Origin: Deinococcus psychrotolerans
GTDB taxonomy: Bacteria; Deinococcota; Deinococci; Deinococcales; Deinococcaceae
Length of the DNA: 64,000 nucleotides
Direction: 5' to 3'
Assembly (NCBI RefSeq): GCF_003860465.1
Contig: NZ_CP034186.1
Coordinates: 1-64,000, forward strand
Each line of letters begins with the position of its first letter. Position 1 is the stretch's first letter. The notes under the pieces were generated by a model. The model was not told the origin of the DNA and did no database searches. It saw only the letters and a list, made by a program, of their open reading frames with translations. Positions 53,584-64,000 of this stretch are shown here, piece after piece. The position numbers were made by a program, and so were the translations under genes.

Positions 53584-54506
53584 ATGAAATCAAAACTGCT
53601 CTCTCTTTCCGCCCTCATTTTCCTTTCCACTACCCTGGCCCTGAGCGTCAAGCACGAACGTGGCAGCGTGGAACTCGCCACTCCGGCCAAGCGGGTGGTG
53701 GCGCTGGAATACTCGTTCGCGGATACGCTGCTGGCGCTGGGCGTGACTCCGGTGGGGGCCGCGCTGGGGAGTCAGGGCGGCGACAGAGGTGCGCCGCCGT
53801 ACCTGCGCAGCCTGACCGCAAAAATCCCCGCGACGGGCAGCCGCGCCCAGCCCAGTCTGGAAACCATCGCCGCGCTGCGCCCGCAACTGATCCTCGCGGA
53901 CGCCTTCGTGCAGGGCGAGATCTACCCGCAACTGGCCAAGCTGGCTCCCACCGCCGCCTTTCAGAGTCGGCGCGGCAGCTTGGATGACCTGAACGCGCAG
54001 ACACTGGCGATCGGGCAACTGGTGGGCCGTGAGGCCGCCGCCAAGCAGGTGCTGGCCGATCAGCGGAGCCTAATCCTCAAAGCCAAGGCGTTCACCAAGA
54101 AGAATGCCCCCGCCTTCGTGGCCGCTGTGGTGACGCCCAAATCGTTCACGGTACACACCAACCAAAGTTTCGTCGGTAGCTTTCTGGAGGCGCTGGGCCG
54201 TAAGAATGCCCTGAGTCCCAAAGGAGATCAGACCCAGTACGAGGTTTCCTTAGAAGGGCTGGTGGCCCTCAATCCGCAGACGCTGGTGCTGTTTGCTGCG
54301 CCGGACGAAGCGCCCATAACGCAGGAGTGGAAGAAAAGCCCGCTGTGGCAAAAGTTGAGCGCCGTGCAGCGTGGACGGGTGTATGTGTTTGACCGTGACA
54401 ACTGGACACGCGGACGAGGCCCCGTTGCCCTAAAGCTGATGGTGGCGCAGGCCATCGAAAGCCGCCTGCTGCAAGACGCCGCGCCGAGTGCCGCCTTCCA
54501 AGGCCA

Positions 54507-54510
<4 letters not shown>
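53584..54510 (+). CDS. Iron-siderophore ABC transporter substrate-binding protein (second)
   Basis: Protein of 308 residues starting MKSKLLSLSALIFLSTTLAL (signal peptide). FecB-type motifs: PAKRVVALEYSFADTLLALG, SLETIAALRPQLILADAFV and GQLVGREAAAKQVL. The ATG follows GAGGTTCTCC; the longer upstream frame is overlap with the permease. With the first binding protein it may broaden siderophore choice. Confidence 0.87.
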
Positions 54511-56326
<1,816 letters not shown>

Positions 56327-56515
56327 GAACAGTCTTTGGCAGAGCGCCGATGGGGTTAGGCGCTGGCTCCGTATCTCCAGACCACTGCTGAGTGGCTGCG
56401 TTAGAGCTACACGTCGCTGGTGGCCGCACAGTGGGCAAACGTTGAGAGTGGAGATTTTTGATGCTGCTCAAGGTGCGGGCAGAAACTGTATTCGGGGAGT
56501 GGTGTCAGTTTGGGG
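56327..56515. other. Gap between convergent genes
   Basis: 189 bp with no supported gene. Convergent ends of the iron operon and the CbiA fragment. No strong terminator hairpin is visible. Confidence 0.35.
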
Positions 56516-57049
56516 TCACGTCCCCACTCGGCACGCCTCAACCAACCGGCTCGCCATCCTCGGATCGGCGGCGTAATGCAGATGCAGATAGCTCGCCAGC
56601 ACATTGCCCCTGGCGTAGCCTTCCGGCTGGCCGCCGATCAGGTAAGCCGGCTGGGTGGCCTCCCCGATCAGGGCGCTGTAATGAAACTCGTGCGCCCGTA
56701 CCCGCTCTCCCCGCGCGGCCAGCGGCGAGTTGTAAAGCGCCTCGGCGTCGCGGTAGCCCAGCGTCAGGCGGCCACCCATGCGGGTGCGGTAAGGGATGAC
56801 CTCGCACATGGGGAATGTCTGCTCCGCTGCCTCCAGCGACTCACCCAAATACATCAGACCGCCGCACTCGGCCACCACCGGGCGGCCTGAAGCAGCGAAA
56901 ACCTTCACCGAGGCCTGCATCTGGGTATTGCGGCTGAGCGCTTCCGCGTACGCTTCGGGGTAGCCGCCGCCGATCAGCAATCCGCCCGCTGGCGGCACCT
57001 GCGCGTCATGGAGTGGACTGAAGGAAATCAGCTCGGCCCCGGCTTCTTC
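56516..57049 (-). pseudogene. Cobyrinate a,c-diamide synthase (CobB/CbiA), C-terminal fragment
   Basis: Reads [38 protein letters not shown], then the glutamine amidotransferase nucleophile in [16 protein letters not shown], and the late His in [11 protein letters not shown]. These fit the GATase domain of CbiA. The N-terminal ATP-binding half is cut by an IS630 copy at 57050, and no continuation is found on the far side of the IS. Confidence 0.75.
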
Positions 57050-57089
57050 TAGTGCATGACCACAGGCATGCCTTCAGGTAAACTGAGGG

Positions 57090-57560
57090 ATGGGACGACG
57101 GAAACAGTGGGTTGTGCAGCTGAGCGACGATGAGCGGCAGCAACTGACGGACATGATTCGGAAAGGCGTGCACAGTGCGCGGGTCGTGGCCCGCGCACGC
57201 CTCCTGCTCCTGAGCGACAGAGGCCTGCTGGATCGGGACGTGGCCGAGCGCCAAGGCGTGAGTTCTGCCACCGTCGCGTCGATCCGCAAGAAGTACACCG
57301 AGGGCGGCCTCCAGGCTGCCCTCCACGAGAAAGCACGGCCCAAACAGCCGCCCAAACTGAACGCGCAGCGGACGGCGATCTTGATCGCCGAAGTGTGCTC
57401 GAGTCCCGACGGCCGGGAGAAATGGACGATGCAACTGCTGGCCGATCGTCTGGTGACCCTGGGTGTGGTGGACAGCATCAGTGACGAGACCGTACGGAGA
57501 ACACTGAAAAAAACGCACTCAAACCGTGGCAGGTTCAAAGTTGGTGTGTCGCCCAGGTAG
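57090..57560 (+). pseudogene. IS630 transposase, first part (copy C)
   Basis: 156-codon HTH part with SDDERQQ and an Ile in MIRKGVHS, where A and B have Thr. The DDE part starts at ~57572 and is cut after EYKRY by the IS3 element at 57740. Confidence 0.75.
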
Positions 57561-57780
57561 GTGCGGACTTCGTGTGGCGCATGGAAACCGTGCTGGACAC
57601 CTATGCCCAGCCCTACGATGCCTCACGGCCTGTCATCTGCTTCGATGAAAAGTCGTATCAGCTGTTGGATCATGTCCGAGAGCCACTGCCACCCGTGCCG
57701 GGATCCCCAGCACGGGTGGATCATGAATACAAGCGGTATTGGAGTGAACCCAAAGCGCAGGACCAGCAGGCAAGTCACTT

Positions 57781-58701
57781 CTAGGCTGGATGATAGCGGG
57801 CGGCGAACTCGGCAGGTGGGACGTAGCCGAGACTGGAATGCAGGCGTTCTTGGTTGTAAAGCTTACCGATGAAGTGGTTCACATGGCGCTGTGCATCGTC
57901 CAGATCAGCATAATCTTGAAGATCAACCTCCTCTGTTTTGAGAGTTTTGTAGAAACTTTCCATGCGAGCGTTGTCGTAGGGATTGCCTCTTCTGGACATA
58001 CTTGGCGTGATACCCATCGCCCGCAGGCGGGCGATATAGAGCCGGCTGGCATATTGGACACCTTGATCAGAGTGATGAAGGAGTCCAGGTGCTGGATTGC
58101 GAGCAGCAAGCGCGTTATTCAGCGCGGCCAGTGATAGGTCGGCGTCGATAAACTTTGACATTGACCAGCCCACGATCTCACGCGTGAAACTGTCCAGCAC
58201 GCATGCCAAGTAGACGAAACCCTGCTTCACCCTCACATACGTCAGATCAGCTTGCCAGACCTGATCTGGTTGGGTTGGAATCACTTGTGGGAGCAGATTG
58301 GGGAAGCGTTTCTCGCTGTGAGTGGAATCGGTGGTGCGCTGGTAACGCCGCTTGGGTCGACACAATAAGCGATGTTCCCGCATGACCCGCAGAACGCGTT
58401 TGTGATTGATGGACTGCCCGCTGCGTGCCAGTTCGCGAGTGACCCGCCGATACCCATAGCCGTTCCACTTCAGCACCACTGCTTCAATGTCAGTAGCGAG
58501 TCGTTGATCTTGGTCGATGACTGCGCGGTTTCGTTGACGGAGGTACCACGACCGACTGACCGCATGCAGCTCACACAGGCGACGCACCGACACCGTGGGA
58601 TGCGCGTGTCGCGCATCCGAGATCATTTGGTGCCTTTGTTCAAGCGGTACGTCGCCAGCGATTTTTTCAAGATGGTGTTTTCTAAGGCAAGTTGGCCGCA
58701 A
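57781..58701 (-). CDS. IS3-family transposase orfB (integrase core)
   Basis: Protein of 306 residues in the orfB frame. It has [13 protein letters not shown], the HTH_21-like [18 protein letters not shown] and the rve core: [20 protein letters not shown] (first Asp), [13 protein letters not shown] (second Asp), [20 protein letters not shown] (catalytic Glu), and [14 protein letters not shown]. It is in the -1 frame relative to orfA; an A6 run at TTGAAAAAATCG near the overlap would allow frameshifting to an OrfAB fusion. Confidence 0.88.
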   Translation of the reverse strand: MRPTCLRKHHLEKIAGDVPLEQRHQMISDARHAHPTVSVRRLCELHAVSRSWYLRQRNRAVIDQDQRLATDIEAVVLKWNGYGYRRVTRELARSGQSINHKRVLRVMREHRLLCRPKRRYQRTTDSTHSEKRFPNLLPQVIPTQPDQVWQADLTYVRVKQGFVYLACVLDSFTREIVGWSMSKFIDADLSLAALNNALAARNPAPGLLHHSDQGVQYASRLYIARLRAMGITPSMSRRGNPYDNARMESFYKTLKTEEVDLQDYADLDDAQRHVNHFIGKLYNQERLHSSLGYVPPAEFAARYHPA

Positions 58702-58922
58702 TACCGCTCCAGCTCAGCAATCCGCAGCTCGGCGCTGCGATCTGTGGCCACGCCGTCGGTGAAGGCGGCTTCTCCGCGCGCCTCGACCTCTTTGCGCCAA
58801 CGGTGGATCAGGCTGGGCACTAAACCATGTTCCCGGCTGAGTTGAGCGGTCGTTCGCTGGCTTGAATTGATTTGGTTGACGACCTGAAGCTTGAATTCAC
58901 GGCTGTGATTGCGTCCTGGCAT
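58623..58922 (-). CDS. IS3-family transposase orfA
   Basis: Protein of 99 residues: HTH in NHSREFKLQVVNQINSSQRT and AQLSREHGLVPSLIHRWRKE, then a leucine-zipper-like end ([25 protein letters not shown]). It overlaps orfB by 79 bp, as usual in IS3 elements. Start ATG with GAAGGAG nearby. Confidence 0.87.
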   Translation of the reverse strand: MPGRNHSREFKLQVVNQINSSQRTTAQLSREHGLVPSLIHRWRKEVEARGEAAFTDGVATDRSAELRIAELERYCGQLALENTILKKSLATYRLNKGTK

Positions 58923-59069
58923 GAATGCTCCTTCGCGCTGTGATCAGCCTAACGGCTGGTCGGGGCAAAGTGGCTTGGCCGTTGGTCCTCTCTAGGGGGT
59001 TCATTCCAGTATGGCACCGTCAATTTCTTTGTCGCTCTGGAACCACACACCGGTCAACGCACAGTCACG

Positions 59070-59512
59070 GTGACCGACCGACGGAGCAATGCGGACTTTG
59101 CTGAGCAGCTCCAGGCACTGGAGCTGCGCTATGCGGTTGCCGAGAAGATCGTTCTGGTGCTGGATCAGCTGTCCACGCACAGTCCAGCAGCGCTATATCA
59201 ACATCTTCCGGCAGAGGAAGCTCGGCGGCTGAGCCGACGCTTCGAGTGGATCTACACACCAAAACATGCGTCCTGGCTCAACATGCGGGCAGGCCCCATA
59301 TGGGTGCCGTTCTGCCCAAGACGGCGGAATTGGAGTGGTCAGCCTTGCAACGCCAGTGTCTGGGTCAGCGCTTGGCGAGTAAAGAGGCCGTCGAGCGTGA
59401 AATCCACGCCTGGGAAACAGACCGCAACGCGCGGTCTGTGCGCGTGAACTGGCAGTTCTCGACACCCACAGCTCGGGAGAAACTCAAGCGCCACTATCCG
59501 ACTCGCAAATAA
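59070..59512 (+). pseudogene. IS630 transposase, second part (copy C)
   Basis: Continues the DDE domain after the IS3 insertion (ATGGCACCGTC to HASWLN), then the 37-bp repeat (59286-59322), then the C-terminal part AELEWSALQRQCL to YPTRK in another frame. Confidence 0.75.
59286..59322 (-). repeat. ~37-bp palindromic repeat inside IS630 transposase (copy C)
   Basis: Same as the repeats in copies A and B. On the minus strand GTCTTGGGCAGAACGG to GGGCCTGCCCG. Confidence 0.75.
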
Positions 59513-59537
59513 CTATAGACATGCCTGTGGTCATATA

Positions 59538-61724
59538 CTAGAAGGTGATGGCGGCCTGTTTGCCGTCCACCTCAAAGCGGTATTCGCCCGGTACCACGCT
59601 TCCCGTGACCGGCCCGAAAACGTCTCCGGTAAAGGCTTCCAGCCGCTCGGCAGGCACCGTCAGGCTGAGCGTGCGCGACTCGCCCGGCTTGAGTTCGGCC
59701 CGAACCACGCCCACCGGACGCTTGACCGCTTCCAGGTTTCCGGTAGGCGGCAAGCTGGCGCGGACAATGAAGGTGCCGGTGCCTGTTTTCTCGCCGACGT
59801 TTTTGAGCGTCACGCTGATACTCACGCCTCCGGGCACAGCGCTGGCCGTCATAGCCGAGGTGGCGAAGCGGGTGTAATCCAGCCCAAAGCCCAGCGGATA
59901 CAGCGGCAGGAGCGTTTCACCCGCGCCTTCCGGGGGGCGGTCGGCGCTCAGCCCCGCTTCGCCGAGACTGCCGGGCCAGGTGAACGGCAAGCGGCCAGCG
60001 AATCCGGCGCGGCCATACAGCGCGTCGGCCAGCGCTGCACCGCCTTCACTGCCGGGCAGATAAGCCATCACCAAAGCCGCGAGGCGGTTGCGTAGGTCTT
60101 CGGGCAGCAGGATCGGGCGGCCTGCCATCAGCACCAGCACCACCGGCTTACCCGTGTCCAGCACATCGCGCAGCAGTTGAATCTGGCTGTCCGGCAGCGC
60201 CAAATTGGGATTGTTGGCCTGACTCTCAGCGGCAGGGGCCTCCCCCAGCGCCAGCACGATCTTGTCGGCGTTGGCGGCGGCTTTGAGCAGGGCCGCACGC
60301 TTGCCATCTGGCAGGGCGCTGACGCTGACACCCGCCGGGGCCGAGGTTTTGAGGGCCGACGCCAGCGTGCTGACTTTCGGCACATAGGTCACGTTGCCCT
60401 TGCCCACGCCCTGCCAGTTGACGCTCCAGCCGCCGAGCTGAATGGCCGCGCTATCCATCGCCGGGCCAGTCACCAGCACCCGGCCTCTGGTCAGCGGCAA
60501 GGCGGAGCTGTCGTTCTCCAGCAGGGTCAGGGTCGCCGCCGCCGCCCGCTTGGCCAGCGCCCGGTGGTCGGCCAGCACGCCGCTGCCAGCGGGCCGGGCG
60601 TCCATCAAATTCAGCTCGGCCTTGAAGGTCAGCATCCTGAGTGCCGCTTCGTCCAGCCGCGCCTGCGTGATGAGCTGGCCCTGCACCGCTTCCTTCAGCG
60701 CGGCCGCGTACTTTTCCACGTCGTAAGGCACCATGTAAAGGTCGATTCCGGCGTTGACGCTGTCGGCGGCAGCTCTCACCAGATCCGCGTGGGTCTTGTA
60801 GACCGTGACCAGCCGGTCGATGTCGTTCCAGTCGCTGACCACCAGCCCCCCGAACCCCAGCTCACCGCGCAGCACATCGGTCAGCAGGGTGTGCGAGGCG
60901 TGAACCGGCAGTCCGTTGACGCTGCCGCTGTTGGCCATCACCGCCATCGCCCCGGCCCGAATTCCAGCTTTGAATGGGGGCAGGTACAGCTCGTGGAGGG
61001 CACGCAAACTGATCTCGGCGTCGGCCCTGTCGCGGCCCAGACTCGGTGAGCCGTAACCCACGAAATGCTTGAGGGTGGCCGCCACCCCGCCCGCCTGCAA
61101 GCCCAGCACGTCGGCGCTGATCTGATCGGCCACCAGCCAAGGCGACTCGCCAAAGGTCTCGTAAAAGCGTCCCCAGCGTGGATCGCGGCCCAAATCGGCC
61201 ACCGGACTGAAATCCCAGTCCATGTTCATGGCCCGCATGTCCTGAGCGGTGGCGAGGGCAATTTCTCTGGTCAGCGCCGGATCAAACGCCGCGCCCAGCC
61301 CCAGATTGTGCGGGTAGAGGGTCGCGCCCGCGACGTTGCCCACCCCGTGAACCGAGTCGGTGCCGAAAACGGCGGGCACGCCACCGGGCAAATGCTGGCG
61401 TCCCAGTTCTTCCAAGCCGCGCAGGGTGTCGGCCCAGCCGAGGGGCGTGTTGGGCTGTGGGGTGTCGCCGCCGCCATTAAGGATCGCGCCGGGCAGCAAC
61501 CGAGAAAAGCTGTCGCCCGCGTTGGCAGCCACAGGCCCGCTGCGACCTCCCTCCAGAAAGCGGAAGAAGTGGGCCATGCTGACCTGCCCGATCTTCTCGT
61601 CGAGGGTCATTTTGGACAGCACGGCGCGGGCGCGGGTTTCGGCCTCGGTTCGGCTCAGCGTGGGGACGGCCTGAGCGCTGGCCACAGGAGTCAAAAGAAG
61701 GGCAACGGTCAATAGACGCTTCAT
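59538..61724 (-). CDS. Secreted GH3 beta-glucosidase
   Basis: Protein of 728 residues with signal peptide RLLTVALLLTPVASAQA. GH3 N-domain: MTLDEKIGQVSMAHFF, LKHFVGYGSPSLGRDRADAE, and the nucleophile Asp in GGLVVSDWNDIDR (~295). The C-domain has NLALPDSQIQLLRDVL and the Fn3-like end LKPGESRTLSLTVPAERL. The TAG stop is supplied by the end of IS630 copy C, so a few residues of the original C-terminus may be lost. Likely role: hydrolysis of beta-glucosides outside the cytoplasm, alongside GH1 and a sugar importer. Confidence 0.9.
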   Translation of the reverse strand: MKRLLTVALLLTPVASAQAVPTLSRTEAETRARAVLSKMTLDEKIGQVSMAHFFRFLEGGRSGPVAANAGDSFSRLLPGAILNGGGDTPQPNTPLGWADTLRGLEELGRQHLPGGVPAVFGTDSVHGVGNVAGATLYPHNLGLGAAFDPALTREIALATAQDMRAMNMDWDFSPVADLGRDPRWGRFYETFGESPWLVADQISADVLGLQAGGVAATLKHFVGYGSPSLGRDRADAEISLRALHELYLPPFKAGIRAGAMAVMANSGSVNGLPVHASHTLLTDVLRGELGFGGLVVSDWNDIDRLVTVYKTHADLVRAAADSVNAGIDLYMVPYDVEKYAAALKEAVQGQLITQARLDEAALRMLTFKAELNLMDARPAGSGVLADHRALAKRAAAATLTLLENDSSALPLTRGRVLVTGPAMDSAAIQLGGWSVNWQGVGKGNVTYVPKVSTLASALKTSAPAGVSVSALPDGKRAALLKAAANADKIVLALGEAPAAESQANNPNLALPDSQIQLLRDVLDTGKPVVLVLMAGRPILLPEDLRNRLAALVMAYLPGSEGGAALADALYGRAGFAGRLPFTWPGSLGEAGLSADRPPEGAGETLLPLYPLGFGLDYTRFATSAMTASAVPGGVSISVTLKNVGEKTGTGTFIVRASLPPTGNLEAVKRPVGVVRAELKPGESRTLSLTVPAERLEAFTGDVFGPVTGSVVPGEYRFEVDGKQAAITF

Positions 61725-61739
61725 TCAGTTTCCAGTCCT

Positions 61740-61834
61740 TAGAGCATTTGTCCGAATAGATGCCTGAGCAAAAAGCACGCTCAGGCATCCATCCTCCCAA
61801 ATGCTCTCTTTATTCCACTCCCGCTGGTGCTCTA
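61740..61834. repeat. MITE-like palindromic element between GH3 and GH1
   Basis: Begins TAGAGCATTTGTCCG like the MITE at 48867. Nested arms: AGAGCATTTG (61741-61750) pairs with CAAATGCTCT (61798-61807), and ATGCCTGAGC (61760-61769) pairs with GCTCAGGCAT inside. A final GCTCTA at 61829-61834 could be the far end with a TA. It could act as a processing or terminator hairpin in the operon. Confidence 0.6.
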
Positions 61835-61855
61835 GGGCTGTGTTTGGCGGGTCGG

Positions 61856-63250
<1,395 letters not shown>

Positions 63251-63316
63251 AATTCTCCAAAAGTGAAGATAGAGACGAGGAGGGAAGGGGAGACTAAGGA
63301 CAACAACGTTTTGTCC

Positions 63317-64000
63317 TTAGCCTTTCAGCGCTCCGCTGGTCAGGCCGTCGATGAGGCGGCGTGAGGCGAAGGCGAAGATGACCAGCAGCGGCACCACCGT
63401 CAGGGCCACGCCGCACATCAAAGCTCCCCAGTCGGTGTTGGCGATGCCTTGCAGGGTGCGCAGGGCCAGCGGCGCGGTATAAGTTTCAGCGCTGCGGAAA
63501 ATAATCAGCGGCCCCAAAAAGCCGTTCCACGACTGCACGAAGGTCACCAGACCGAGCGTCGCCATCGCTGGGCCGGTCAGCGGCACAATGACTTTGCGGA
63601 AGGTCGTGAATTCGGTGGCTCCGTCGATGCGGGCGGCCTCGACCAGTTCACGTGGAATGGCGCTGCCGATGTACTGGCGCATCAAAAAGATGCCGAAGGC
63701 GTTGGCCATGCCGGGAATCCACAGCGCTCTGGGGGTGTCGATCCAGCCCAGTGCCTGCATGATCAGGGCGTACGGCACGATGTTGAGGGTCGACGGAATC
63801 AGCAGGGTCGCCAGCAGCAGCCCGAAGAGCCAGCCCTTGCCCTTGAATTCGTACATGGCAAAGGCGTAGCCGCCCAGCGTGCAGAAAAACAAGGTGGTTG
63901 CGGTGGTCAGCACTGCCAGGTACAAGCTGTTCCAGAGGTTGCGCCAGAACGGCATACGTGACAGCAGGCTTTCGTAGTTGTTGGTCAGGTCGTGGCCGAA
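63317..64000 (-). CDS. Sugar ABC transporter permease (MalG-like), partial at window end
   Basis: 228 codons visible; the frame continues past 64000 (FGHDLTNNYESLLSR precedes the first internal Met). The EAA loop is RELVEAARIDGATEFTTFRKV. The C-terminus RLIDGLTSGALKG is typical of CUT1 permeases. With the GH1 and GH3 genes it forms a beta-glucoside uptake and breakdown operon. Confidence 0.9.
   Translation of the reverse strand, partial: FGHDLTNNYESLLSRMPFWRNLWNSLYLAVLTTATTLFFCTLGGYAFAMYEFKGKGWLFGLLLATLLIPSTLNIVPYALIMQALGWIDTPRALWIPGMANAFGIFLMRQYIGSAIPRELVEAARIDGATEFTTFRKVIVPLTGPAMATLGLVTFVQSWNGFLGPLIIFRSAETYTAPLALRTLQGIANTDWGALMCGVALTVVPLLVIFAFASRRLIDGLTSGALKG

Larger units (their letters stand above)
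57740..59008 (-). mobile_element. IS3-family element inside IS630 copy C, apparently intact
   Basis: 1269 bp. Ends TGGAGTGAACCC (left) and TGGAATGAACCC (right, other strand), with further matches inside (AGGACCA, CACTT). A 4-bp direct duplication GTAT lies on both sides (57736-57739, 59009-59012). Both reading frames are open, so this is the youngest insertion in the window. Confidence 0.88.
57050..59540 (+). mobile_element. IS630-family element, copy C, interrupted by an IS3 element
   Basis: Left TA at 57050, right TA at 59539. After taking out the IS3 insertion and its 4-bp duplication it is 1218 bp, the same as copies A and B. The left flank is CbiA and the right flank is the end of a GH3 gene, so the ends do not come from one interrupted gene. 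Confidence 0.88.

Overview
The window is high-GC bacterial DNA with tightly packed, often 4-bp-overlapping genes and many insertion sequences. The mix (many GAF/GGDEF/HD-GYP signalling proteins, a BTAD-type ATPase regulator, GH114 polygalactosaminidases, IS630/IS701/IS4/IS3/IS6 elements) suggests a Deinococcus or close relative, possibly a megaplasmid or accessory chromosomal arm. The genus is inferred from general family resemblance; there is no rRNA, tRNA or replication gene to anchor it.

Layout. 1-2927: two overlapping signalling genes (a histidine kinase with two ATPase domains; a REC-GAF-GGDEF diguanylate cyclase). 2949-4378: decayed IS4-type element. 4534-17187 (minus): a 12-gene operon with a DeoR regulator, two GH114 endo-alpha-1,4-polygalactosaminidase-like secreted proteins, a CUT1 sugar importer without its ATPase, a BadF/GlcNAc-type kinase, a SIS-domain isomerase/deaminase, tagatose-bisphosphate-type aldolase and kinase, a GH4 glycosidase and a Gfo/Idh/MocA oxidoreductase. 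Together they read as one route from an extracellular galactosamine polymer to triose phosphates. 17554-22865: an IS graveyard (IS6 remnant, two inverted IS630 copies, IS3 and IS5 remnants, a hairpin-rich IS701 element). 22966-29943: a complete trans-4-hydroxyproline catabolic operon (minus) with a divergent PAS-AraC regulator. 30130-33300: IS6 and resolvase debris around a frameshifted membrane GGDEF-EAL protein. 33426-40573 (minus): two lipoproteins, a styrene-monooxygenase-like flavoprotein and a large ATPase-BTAD regulator. 40705-46559: pseudogenes (GGDEF-EAL, secreted protein, resolvase, IS3, IstB) around a RocB-like M20 peptidase. 46929-50428: an intact GGDEF-GAF-HD-GYP protein, a MITE-like element and a broken TPR-GGDEF gene. 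50627-56326 (plus): an iron-siderophore uptake operon behind a palindromic operator candidate. 56516-59540: a cobyrinate diamide synthase fragment cut by an IS630 copy that itself holds an IS3 element. 59538-64000 (minus): GH3 and GH1 beta-glucosidases and a sugar ABC permease running off the window.

The most unusual signals are (1) the galactosamine-polymer operon, (2) a ~37-bp palindromic repeat found inside the transposase genes of three unrelated IS families and as a tandem pair inside a 225-bp MITE with perfect 13-bp ends, and (3) an IS701 element carrying several perfect hairpins, one exactly at its frame break. Five c-di-GMP turnover genes lie here and three of them are broken.
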